From NCBI GenBank assembly GCA_031002005.1, contig JARYHS010008074.1, forward strand, positions 268,647,930 through 268,711,929: a DNA stretch of 64,000 nt, written 5' to 3'. Under the pieces are notes generated by a model, which searched no databases, had not been told where the DNA came from, and saw only the letters and a list, made by a program, of their open reading frames with translations. Below are positions 1-9,688 of the stretch, piece after piece. The translations under genes were made by a program, and so were the position numbers. The stretch is from Vandiemenella viatica. Lineage: Eukaryota > Arthropoda > Insecta > Orthoptera > Morabidae. Position 1 is the stretch's first letter. Each line of letters starts with the position of its first letter.

Positions 1-598
1 TGATAAAAACTGTAATCATAAACTTTTATGTAATCATAACACAAAAAATTATCTCTGTAATCAATGAATTTTTCCCTTTAATCTGAAAATATTTTTAATC
101 CTGTATCTTAACTTCTATCCACCATTTTGCATCTGTTTTTACCAAAGAAACCTATTTTTATTTTACCTGCGAGGTCTATTTTGACATATAAGTTGTATCT
201 GCTCATTCTGAATCTTTTGATGTATCAAACTTTACGATATCTCAAAAGCTCGATGACTTTTCTTTATGAAATTTTTTTTATTCCATTCACCCCATCTGGC
301 ACAATTATCAGGAATTTTACTTTAACTCTGTAAATAAAATTTTCTGATTATACATGTTATACCTCAAATTGTTTCTAATTTTCTTTTATATCTATGGAAA
401 TGAATGATGAACTGAGGATTCGAATTAATGAAGCTACCTTTCTGAAACTTTATTTTCTTACTATGTTTACTGATTTTACTTCTAAAAAGAGCTTTAAAAG
501 AAAAAAAATCATTATATGGTAGTGCTTTACTATATGGATAGTAAGTTGTAAGCTTGAGATATTATTGAAGATTGTATGACTCTATAACATTTTTTTAA
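1..598. other. No gene recognised
   Basis: AT-rich sequence with short open frames only. I see no domain, repeat boundary or splice-flanked exon that I can support. Confidence 0.4.
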
Positions 599-716
599 GA
601 CATTATGTCATTGGCAAACAACATAAGTTCTGACTATAAACTCTCTACACAATCATTCATGAGAATAATGAACAGCAATGGTCCCAAAATGCTATTCTTG
701 TTTTCACATGTACCTG
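599..716 (-). pseudogene. LINE reverse-transcriptase relic
   Basis: Read on the minus strand, this short stretch encodes SILGPLLFIILMND followed about 15 codons later by LFANDIMS. These resemble the RT motifs (Q)GS-x-LGPLLF-x-I-x-ND and FADD of non-LTR retrotransposons. A stop codon separates the two motifs and the flanks have no continuing frame, so this is a small dead fragment. The clade cannot be assigned. The family is inferred from the two motifs only. Confidence 0.55.
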
Positions 717-2089
717 TTCTGATGCTTCATTTCTAATTTAAAGGCAGGCCCTCACTTCCTATCATTTGATGCACTGATGGCTCTGACAAATCAGATCTAT
801 TTATTTTATCCATTGCTTGCAATGAGCGTGTGCACTCCTATCTGCTTCACTTATATTGGATGTTGAATTGTCAAGGAGGGCATTCAGTCTGAATCAGCCA
901 TTTGAAGTAGATGATTTCACTGAAATTCTAAAGTATTTCAAAGACATGAGAAGTATGATGAATGTCATTGAGCAAAGTTAGTATGTAAACCTGGAATTTA
1001 AAAAAGTTAAGACCATCTGTTCTCTGAATCTGTTGTAGAATCAGAAGTAAAATTCTGATCCGTGCATTGTGTAACCCTACCTTATCTCCTTGCTTCCTAC
1101 CTTTTAAGAATTGTTCCCCTTTTTCATTTATCCAAATGATTTTCACCTTCTTTGCCATTGGTTTTTGGCATTACCCCGCCAAATTCCTTGCAGAGATTGT
1201 GTTACTGTATAAACTTTGCCTGCATTTTTTCATTTCATACAAAATTTTCTGCACATATCCCGCTACCTAAAATACACATGAAAATCCTCTCCTAATTCAG
1301 TGTTGTTGATTTAAAAATACTTTCTTTACTGAGATTGTATAATGTAACAATGGTAACTACTATTAGGCAATGAAAATTAGGATGGATACTTAAAAAAAAA
1401 CCACCACGTTCCATAGATGAAGGCAGGTAGGCCAGACAAACACAAACACACAAACAAACCGTACAAAGTGATACAAGCAAATTCTGGAGCTTTATAAAGA
1501 ATTAACGCCATAGTGGTGTTGATATTCCAGCTACCATGGCCTGGGACAATATATCTGCAATTAATGGTAATGAGATTGTAACAATAGTGTTGCACACCCA
1601 AATAGATGACGAGTGCATCATCTAAAATAAAGTGGTATATCTCTGAAAGGCAAGGTAGAGACAAAGACACTGGTTGGCTAGGACAATCACATGAGGAAAT
1701 GAAGTGTTGTGATTGACCGAGAGAGGAGAAGCACGGACACACTAGTGAAAGTTGTCGGGAGAATAAGTGCTAGGGAGTGGCCGGTCATGCAAAATACATT
1801 CACCAAGTTCGAATATTCAGTTATGTGCCGCCTTTGTTCTAGACTATGTTGAATAGGAATGTTAAACATTTGTGCTGAAGAGACTGTTGTTCTATGTGCA
1901 AACCTGCAATCTTGAATATAGTAGAGTCCGATACAATAATGATCATGTCTTGTGCTGACATACTATGTATTGTGATAGAATAAACAGTGAAATAAATTCA
2001 GTTCCTGTGTTCGGCAAACGAGTGTTATTACTGATCATAACCACTCATCATCAATCATTTAAATCATTACAAGATCAGTAATTTGTTTT
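717..2089. other. No gene recognised
   Basis: Several short frames exist on both strands (for example about 120 codons on the minus strand at 1377-1742), but none has a recognisable domain. The stretch 1690-2040 has a retroelement-LTR-like composition with an AATAAA-type signal near its end, but no second copy occurs in the window. Confidence 0.35.
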
Positions 2090-3870
2090 CCTTAATTTTC
2101 AACAGTATTTACAAAACTCCACCTTACAGACCTGCTGATGACCTACAAGAGATTACAAAATGTAATGAAACTCCAGATGCACACATCACAGAGTTTGAAG
2201 TCTGCTTTAATATGGTTTTTCATTAACCTTCCTCATTAAACATTAATGAAGGTGCTGGACCCGACTGAATACCAAATGTTTTCCTAAGAAACTGTGCGGT
2301 GAGTCTATGTGAGCCTATCACACATATCTTTAAAAATCTGGAAACTGGCATTTTTCCTGATTCATGGAAATTGTCCTACATCAGCCCCATCCATAAAATT
2401 GGAGATAAATCAAATGTTTCTAACTATAGACCAATATGTATCCAGTCATCACATGCAAAACTTTTTGAGAAAATAGTCCTACCACAATTGACGTTTGCTT
2501 TCAAAAATATTATAGTTACCAGACAACATGGTTTCTTTGGTGGCAGATCCACAACCACCGATTTGTATGGCTATGTTAACTACATACTAAATTCACTGAG
2601 CAGAGGTAAGGAAGTACACACACTTTCCACAGCAAGGCCTTTGATATGGTGAACCATGAAGTCCTGCTAAAAAAGCTGCATTATTATGGTGTCAGATCAA
2701 AAGCATTGAAATGGATGCACTTGTACCTCTCCAATAGATGCCTGCAGGTTGCTGGTCATCTGTCAAACGAATTCAATGTCACTTCTGTTGTCCCACAGGG
2801 TTCGCATCTGGGTCCAGTCCTATTCTGTATCTTTATTAATGATATTGGCTCTAATGACCTTAGTCGTCGACGAGGCATAAAGCAATGATATTGGTGATAA
2901 CATCAGGTCTGAATACCAACTGTACACAGATGATTGAAGATTTACAGAGTAATTAGTAGTGAACAAGGCCTAAAAATCCTCCAACGAGACATTGATGAGC
3001 TTATGAAATGGTGCATGAAGAACAAGTTAACAAAAAAAAAAAAAAGTTTAGTGATCTCTTTCCCGCAATCTCACAACTGCTCGCAATTTACCTGCTTGAC
3101 ATTCAAATTATCCAAACAGTAAAAACAATAAAAGACCTTGGTGTGATTATTGATGACAAATTAACCTTCTCTGATCATATCAATTGCATAACACTTCGTG
3201 CTTATCAAAGCCTAGGCTTTATTTGTAGAGCAGGCAAGGAATTCAGAAATACCAAACATTGATACTTCCTTTCTCAACATTCGTCAAACCCATACTGGAG
3301 TATTGGTCTGTGGTCTGGTCTCCATTCACTGATCAAAACATCAATTGTATTGATTTTTTTTGTAAATTTTTATACTATTATAAGCATTCTGAGGTTGCAA
3401 TAAATATCAGTGCTGTTTATCACCAGTCTGAGCTGATTAGGCTAAAAAGTCACAGACAAGTGGCTGACCTGTCTTTCGTTTTCAAAGTTGTCAATGGGCT
3501 GATTGGCTTGCCAGAAATCTTAGCTGACTTTAGCTTTATATCCTCAAAGTCTGTGCTAAGAACCAGAAGGCTGCTTGCAGTTGAAAGCAGAAATAATAAC
3601 TATACCTACCATACACCCAGAAACAGAATTGCCAGGTTGGTGAACATGTACTCGGCAGACATTATATTTCTTGGAGGTTAGCTATCATCTTTTACAACAA
3701 ACATTAAAAAATTACTACTAATTGATTAAGTTTACAAAATCATTTTCTTGTGTCTATCATAGTGTAATAACTATTGTATTTAACCTAAACAATTATCCTT
3801 GGCTTTTTCTTTGTGAAATATTTCTGTACAATGCCGATTGACATAAAAAATAAATAAATAAATGAATAAA
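2090..3870 (+). pseudogene. Non-LTR retrotransposon (LINE) RT relic, 5' truncated
   Basis: A decayed LINE ORF2 3' half is spread over three reading frames. Visible pieces in order are the 'GAGPD' RT entry motif near 2255, a GIFPDSWKLSYISPIHK block (about 2350), SNYRPI (about 2420), RQHGFFGGRST (about 2530), VVPQGSHLGPVLFCIFINDI (about 2790), a YTDD-like site (about 2925), and a thumb/C-terminal part with DLGVIIDDKLTFSDHI (about 3135) and KPILEYWSVVWSP (about 3290). Frameshifts occur near 2640, 2890 and 3100, with an A-run at about 3030. The 3' end is a simple (AAATA)n-type tail at 3845-3870, as expected for target-primed insertion. The endonuclease half is absent. Jockey/CR1-like is a guess from the RT style. 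Confidence 0.8.
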
Positions 3871-3894
3871 GTACAAATATTTCAGTGATTAACC

Positions 3895-4440
3895 TTACTC
3901 AATTTGGAGGAGAGACATAAGGAGAAACATGTGTACACATCCAGATTTGTGGTCATGATGCTATTTTCCCTTACATGCACCACTCTCAGTTCTTCCACCA
4001 ATATCCTTCCATACCTCATCACCAATATACATCTCATATACTCCCAGCATTCTCTTAACCCTCCTCTTGTCTTCCAATGAATCTCATTCCAGTTCCTTTG
4101 AAATCAGATAATGAATGTGTTCTGTAGTAATTTCCAGGAGATAAATCCAGCAGCCATTCTTTGTGCTGCATCCAACTCTTGTATTTCATACCCAAAATGT
4201 GGATCCCATACTATACCATCATATTAAAGCAATAATCTGACCAAAGTTTTGTAACCCAATTCCCTGAATTCTCTGGTACATTATGCAATCGCTCTCTCCA
4301 ATAAATAAAAAATTTGGAAACCTTTTCCTATTGAATGTCTCCGGCTCAGTTGAGTTTATTATCAAATGTTATGCCAAGATATTTAAATTTTATAAGAAAT
4401 TCGTTCCCCCCCTCTATGATTAAAGTCAACCTTTAGTTTT
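3895..4440 (-). pseudogene. Second LINE RT relic (thumb/C-terminal part), minus strand
   Basis: On the minus strand the region encodes KFKYLGITFDNKLN (about 4390), then a decayed segment with YGIHILGMKYKSWMQ-type residues. In LINEs the latter corresponds to the 'ILEYxxxVWDP' and 'LExxQRRAAR' thumb motifs downstream of the RT palm. Several stops and frameshifts interrupt it. It lies tail-to-tail with the plus-strand LINE relic ending at 3870, so it is a separate insertion. No tail or TSD could be resolved. Confidence 0.6.
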
Positions 4441-4944
4441 TTATCTGTGTACCTGTTAAGCTCAAAGACTGAAAACACTCAGTGAGAGAAAAAAAATTAC
4501 CACAATGCATTGTGATTACTTTAAAATTGTCAGAACATGTTACTCACATTGTGGCACCGAGAAAAACAGCCAGAACACATATTCACTATGAAAAAGGCCA
4601 AAACATAAAATTTACATTATGGCTTTCATGATATTTGACAACTATGTGTTGTGGTAACTAAGAAAAGCCACAACGTGTTCTGAACGTTAGCTGATGGACC
4701 CATGACACGACGAGCAGGTTGTAACTACATCATTTGAATGTTAATTAATAATCAAGTGATGTTAAGAAAATAAAACACTCCTTTTCATTACTGTTTTTTT
4801 ACCTTTAATCATTGCCTGATATAAGTTGACAATATAATTATTAAAATAAAGAAAGTTGGTAACAAAATTACCAATAATGTTGCAGAGATATTTATTTTCA
4901 CAAAAATATTATTGTGATATTGTGATATTTTATAGGAGAAAGGA
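4441..4944. other. No gene recognised
   Basis: AT-rich sequence. A run of similar short phrases around 4500-4690 (variants of 'cacaatg...gtggca', 'aaaacagccagaacacat', 'aaaggccaaaacat') suggests a small degenerate repeat, but no unit could be delimited. Confidence 0.3.
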
Positions 4945-5160
4945 AAGCTCTGTCCTTGCATTCAGCAGGACCGTGGTTCGAATCCCTGTCCGGCCATCCA
5001 TATTTGAATTTTCCATGGTTTCCTCAAATCGCTTCAGGTGAATGCTGGGATGGTTCCTTTAAAAAGGCCATGGCCAAATTGTTTCCTGTTCCTTGCTCTC
5101 AGTCTTTTCCCGCCTCTAATGACCTCAACGTTGATGCAACATAAAACCATAAGCAAAAAA
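4945..5160 (+). repeat. tRNA-derived SINE, 5' truncated
   Basis: The sequence has a pol III B-box (GTGGTTCGAATCC, 4973-4985) followed by a SINE body: the 'CCGGCCATCCATATTTGAAT', 'TTTCCTCAAATCGCTTCAGG' and 'AATGCTGGGATGGTTCCTTT' phrases, then a CTAATGACCTC phrase near 5117-5127. I recognise this body as a tRNA-related SINE common in orthopteran and some other insect genomes. This is from memory and was not searched. The A-box half of the tRNA head is missing or decayed. The tail is a short A-rich stretch at 5141-5162. It is transcriptionally dead if the A-box is truly gone. Confidence 0.75.
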
Positions 5161-5690
5161 AGAAGTGACACTTTGATTTACGTTTTATGCCCTCTAAGCA
5201 ACATTTGCATTCTTATTGATACTGCATCTTTTACAGTGACATTATTTTAGAAAAAGCTGAAAATTTAGATTTAATAAAAAGTTGTGTTACTTGTGAAAAT
5301 GACACCTCAGGTGCTCACAGGCATTCAGAGTGTCAGTTATATGTGGAGAAAGCAACGAGAATGAGGGGTTTGGTGCAAATGTTACCTGTAAGTTCTGTTT
5401 AAGGAAGAAAAGCATCAATGTAAAGAGAGTAACTGTCAATCTGGCCAAGAGAAATGGGCAACATAAAGTGATTTTGCTGTCAAACTAAAAATAACCCACA
5501 GTTGGAATTCCTTCTACTATTTTAGTTAGAGTAGCGAATGGGGTAAGGATTATTTGTAACTGATGCTTGCCTCTTGTGATTCTCTTATTTTCTTGTAACC
5601 ACCTGATCATTAAATGGAGAATAAGCTGTTCTTTTATATTAATATTTTAGAACTGACTTCTATTTTTGTAAAATTATTTTTACAAATACA
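5161..5690. other. No gene recognised; possible Cys/His-finger relic
   Basis: At about 5282-5345 the plus strand reads CVTCENDTSGAHRHSEC, reminiscent of the C-x2-C-x-TSGAHRC-x2-C fingers seen in some transposon-derived proteins. The frame closes soon after and there is no other support, so I do not call a gene. Confidence 0.25.
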
Positions 5691-5954
5691 CAAACTCAGA
5701 GGTATCCTTGAATCTCTTGATCCATCCATTCAGTGTTAATCTTAGCATTAGGATTTCTTCTCGTCTATACAAACAGATATTCATTTAATTATTCTGTCAC
5801 TTTCCTTTATATTCTTATAAATATAACGGTAATAAGTTATTTTGAAGAATGTGATGTCAGACTTATTGTGCGATAGTTTTCATATTTGTTAGATTGACTT
5901 TTGTTGGAAGGGTTAAGATGGTAGTTTCATAAAAAACTGTTGGAATCTACCCAT

Positions 5955-6180
5955 TAACTTTTTTATGTATTTGAGTGCAATGCTAATTGTTTGGTCTAGT
6001 AATTTTAAGAGTTTTGAGAAATGTTATTAATTCACTGCCTTTCAATGCTCTATTAACTTTTGTCCCGAAAACAGGTTCTCCTACAGCATTGATATCTCCT
6101 TTCCAGCATACTTTTGTTAATGTTATATCCCCATTTATTGGTGTATAATTTTCATAATTTAGTACTTTCTTCTAAGCTTG
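5955..6180 (-). pseudogene. Unidentified degraded reading frame beside repeat Z
   Basis: The minus strand holds a clean ~60-codon frame containing NYENYTPINGDITL and FGTKVNRALKG, ending at a stop near 5985. Upstream codons toward repeat Z are broken by stops. I do not recognise the protein. Its codon texture is protein-like, and it adjoins a repeat (Z) whose other copy at 35.4-35.8 kb also carries a minus-strand open frame. It could be part of an old transposon or endogenous viral gene, but no catalytic motif is visible. Confidence 0.3.
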
Positions 6181-6239
6181 AACACCTTCTCTACAACTTT
6201 AATGGCTAAGCTTCTTTTCTAAAAAAAATCCTGTTTGAT

Positions 6240-6414
6240 ACTCCTTATAACAATTATTGATGCTACTGACAGATGGGCCTATATCTGTCTCTAGCATTTG
6301 AGGGTAATGTTACATTTCTCTCCTTCACTCTCTTCCTATCAATTTTATATTATTATTCTCTTAATATGCCTCAGATCCAATGAAAGGTACTAATTAACAC
6401 CTAGTGATAACATG
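6240..6414. repeat. Repeat Z, copy 1, left half (interrupted by EV1)
   Basis: This stretch aligns with 35590-35766: shared phrases include 'TGTTACATT.CTCTCCTTCACT', 'CTTCCTATCAATTTT' and 'ACCTAGTGATAA'. The match stops exactly at the CATG duplication (6411-6414) flanking EV1 and resumes after the second CATG at 28298-28301. It is therefore the left half of one interrupted repeat copy. The family is unknown. Confidence 0.8.
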
Positions 6415-7113
6415 TGTTGCGTGTAGACCGAACGAGTGGCGAACTTACCCACTGTGGGTCCGTCCTAGCGACTACTTACTGTCAGCTGTGGTAGTTCTGG
6501 TTTCCAGTCGGCATCTGTAAGCTTCTGGCTAGGATAAAAATACTTACACAGAGACTTAATTTGCTTAAAATTAGGAGGTAGGTGCTCCTTGAAATGATAT
6601 GAAGAGTTGTGACTACTTGATTTATTGTTGAAAGTGGCGGTGTGTACAGTACAAGTAAGTGGTACATAAAATCGGTGTTTTCCGATTTTGGAATAGTGGA
6701 CCATAGGATCCAAAACTAACGCAGAATGCGTTCTGAGCCAGCAGAGGGAAAATGATAGGAAAAAATGCCTAAAACGGCCTAATTGGATGGTAACAGGTCT
6801 GCCCCACGAAATTTCACATCACGGACTGGGGCGAATCGTGCGTGCAAAAAGGCTCCCTCAATTCTGGAAGGTGGGGAAAGCCTTCTTCTTATTGGCTGTC
6901 TGTCACGACGAACATGCATGTGGTTCACATGTTAGTGTGTAAGCCTCGTGTACCAACCGTGCTAGTGAGTTCCCCACAGTAAGGACTGCAAGACCAGCGA
7001 CCTTGCTGCTGGTGTCGTATATGAGGGGTATAGTCTTCATACTACTGTGCTGGCTTGGAAACACTCTGCCTTCATTACCACTAAAATCTATACTGAAATC
7101 AGCAAACGCGACT
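6415..7113 (-). repeat. EV1 3' LTR
   Basis: This is a 699-bp copy of the same LTR found at 27691-28297, in the same orientation. They share, for example, 'GTAGACCG.ACGAGTGGCGAA' at the low end and 'AATCAGCAA.CGCGAC' at the high end. It contains about 98 bp (6991-7088) absent from the other LTR, flanked there by an abrupt join. The low end abuts the CATG target duplication. No convincing polypurine tract is seen just inside (minus-strand upstream, 7114-7130). Confidence 0.88.
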
Positions 7114-7217
7114 GCTCAGCCGTGCGGAAAAGATTTTTCATTGTCCTTACAGACGAAAAATCTTCCACGAGTGTCGATACAAATGAAAAATACCAAGAAC
7201 TAAAATCTACAATACTT
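7114..7217 (-). other. EV1 untranslated stretch between env and 3' LTR (first part)
   Basis: This short EV1 segment lies between the 3' LTR and the TG1 insertion; the rest of the interval is 14120-14197. It holds no coding frame of note. Its last four bases (ACTT, 7214-7217) are the left copy of the TG1 target duplication. Confidence 0.7.
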
Positions 7218-7534
7218 TGTGACAGAACAGAATAATTTCATAAGAAAACCATATTTTTGTGCCATGAAATTAAACAAAAATTGATATATTTACTCCTATA
7301 GCAAGGAAATGTAAGTTGCCATGGCGATAGGAAAATCAAGAGATAGCTAGAGGTTAACGACGTACAGGCCGAACGGTTGCTTTGATACCAGTTCACTGCT
7401 GAAGAACTTTGCATTCTTCGAATACTTAAGTCCGATGTAGTTCCTAGAAGAATAAGAATTGGGAACAATAAATGTTAATCTGTTAAAAGCGTAAGAACTG
7501 AGTTATTTATAATTATAACATCAGGCGTGCGATA
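7218..7534 (+). repeat. TG1 5' LTR
   Basis: Starts TGTGACAGAACAG and ends CGTGCGATA, directly followed by TGGTGACGTG. It is near-identical to 13801-14115, with visible differences at about three internal positions plus a small indel cluster near the 3' end. The end is not the canonical CA. An AATAAA-type signal lies near 7468. Confidence 0.93.
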
Positions 7535-7552
7535 TGGTGACGTGTAGATGAC
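7535..7552 (+). promoter_or_regulatory. TG1 primer-binding site
   Basis: TGGTGACGTGTAGATGAC begins immediately after the 5' LTR. PBSs start with TGG, complementary to a tRNA 3' CCA. I cannot name the tRNA without a comparison set. Confidence 0.65.
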
Positions 7553-8086
7553 TCGGCGGTGAAAAAAGTGTATTCACCAAAGCAACTTGGCTATGGAAGG
7601 AAAAGCATTTAACAGTTACGACAAAGATTCGACAACGCCGCGAGAAGAATCGCTGGAATTTACGATGACGAGAACGACTGATATAATTATTTTCATCTCT
7701 GGCTGTTGGAACATATCTTCGACTAACATCTGGTCGCGGATAACAGACACGACGAAGCTACAGTCTTTGGAGTAAACATCTGTCTGCGGTCGGTGAGATT
7801 TGTTTACGAATCTTTCGTTTAAGTTAAGTATATGTTCATTAGGAATTACCAGTGGAGCATCCTAACAAAAATGACTGTAACCTCACTTTCAAAAAGAAGC
7901 TTTGAAGTTAATTTCATGGTTAGGAACTTTTGAAGTCGGAAAATTCACGAACTTTGGAGGTGAATAGAACTTGTTAAATCATTTCCTTTCCTGTTTGTTG
8001 GGTATGTTTTAATTATACTGAACCCTCGCTTGCCTTATTCACAGAGCAGTATTGATCAAAAGGTGTGGCGTTCTCCTACTAACATA

Positions 8087-9545
8087 ATGTCAGATGTAAA
8101 CCTTCCCACCAACAGCGTTATGCTGAATAGTCCGGATAGGGATTCTTTGAACATGACTCAATTTTCTACATCCACTCCTGGAGAAGATTTTCTCGGCTTT
8201 TCTAATCAATCTCAGCCAAATGAAAGGCTTGAACAAACACCCTGTACCAGCACACATACCACCAAACCTTCCACAGATGAGCTCCTTGTCCTATTGATTT
8301 CAAAAATAGATAGTCAAAATGCACAGATTTTGGAATTAAAAGAGAGTCAAAATGCAAAGATTTTGGAGTTAAAAAACACCTTTGAAAAAACAATTAAGTA
8401 ATAAATTATCCCAATCTCAGGTTATCATGCAAGAAATACACAACAAGTTAGGTTCCTTTGAGGAAAAAATAAATCAACAATCATACACCCTCTCACAGAG
8501 TATTAAGGGTGTAGAAGCTAAATGGTCTCAAAACATTTCCACCCTTGATGACAAAGTTACTATCCACATTTCTCTGTGTGATAATGTCCACTCACAACTA
8601 GAACAGGAAATGAATTCAGGTTTACTGAAAGTCTGTAGGACATACGATGAACAAATTAGGGAATGTCAGGGGACTTTGCAACTGCAAACACGAGAAATTA
8701 AATCTGAATTTCACAGTTTGCAAACTGAAATAACCCTTACAGTACAAGACATAGGAGCAGAAGTGAACAAATTAACACAGATTACACATACCCAAGGCAC
8801 TGCAGTACAAGAGATAAAGAATAAGCTTGATTCAATTCAAAACCATAATATTTCCGTTTCACAAGAAAAAATAATTTTAGCAGCTCCAGAAAGATTTTAT
8901 GTATCAACTTTTAATGGTACTAGTGAAGTACATCCAGTTAGTTTCATTAATAGTTTTGAGATATACTCCTCCTTTAACTGCATGAATGATAGGGAAAAAA
9001 TAAATTGTGTTTATCAACACCTTAGGGGAACAGCAAAAGCATGGGGAGAAAAACAAATCATATCCTGTTCTACATATGACGAGCTCAAGGACAATTTCTT
9101 GCATAACTTTTGGTCTACAGACAGACAATATGATGTCAGACGCAGCTTAAGCACGGGTTTCAGGTATCAAGCACATAAAGAGACTTTACAAGAATTTTTT
9201 GCACGAGAAGCTTCGAAGAGCTACCATTTAACTATTCCTGTATCTGAAACCGAAATAGTCATTGTCAGCAGAATGCCCAAGTGGGTGAGAACAGAATTCA
9301 CACTCAACAACATTAGAACAGTCAAAGATGCTGAAACACTATTGTATAGGTTGGATATTGTACAACAGGATAGAGACCCAGAAGACTGCCACATGGACCA
9401 GACAAATCTATGCCATTCACAAAATACATTCAATATGCAACAACAACAACCATTCAATTTTCAAAGAAATGCTCAAAGATATGTGTCTGACTACCAAGAT
9501 TGTACAAATCAAGCACAATCAAGGAGACAGGAACCTAATATATGA
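8087..9545 (+). pseudogene. TG1 gag (capsid polyprotein), one frameshift
   Basis: The start is taken at the ATG of MSDVNLPTNS (8087), at the head of the coding-like part. The first frame runs to 8401. A second frame (from about 8382) continues to 9545. The two are joined by an A-run at 8385-8390, where a single extra A would account for the shift. The N-terminal third is a coiled-coil-like region with two tandem 'ESQNAxILELK' phrases. The middle holds a Gypsy-type capsid domain (ERFYVSTFNGTSEVHPVSF; FFAREASKSYHL). The C-terminus is Q/N-rich with no CCHC zinc knuckle, an unusual but not unknown state for this group. Programmed frameshifting is possible but a decay indel is likelier. The short overlap before pol suggests a separate pol frame. 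Confidence 0.8.
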
Positions 9546-9688
9546 TACATTAGAAGGGGAAAAGGTGGTAAAAGGAACAATAGGAACTATCAAAACAAAC
9601 AAACATTTTCTCAGCTTGATAGGTCACCTTCTCCTGGTACTAGTAGCCAGATAGACAATGTACAACAAAAAAACTGATATCTGCTGAT

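Noticed and set aside
1377..1742. 121-codon minus-strand frame
   Set aside because: Cys/Leu-rich chance frame with no domain, splice context or conserved copy.
1690..2040. Possible solo LTR
   Set aside because: LTR-like composition, but no second copy, TSD or TG/CA boundary could be supported.
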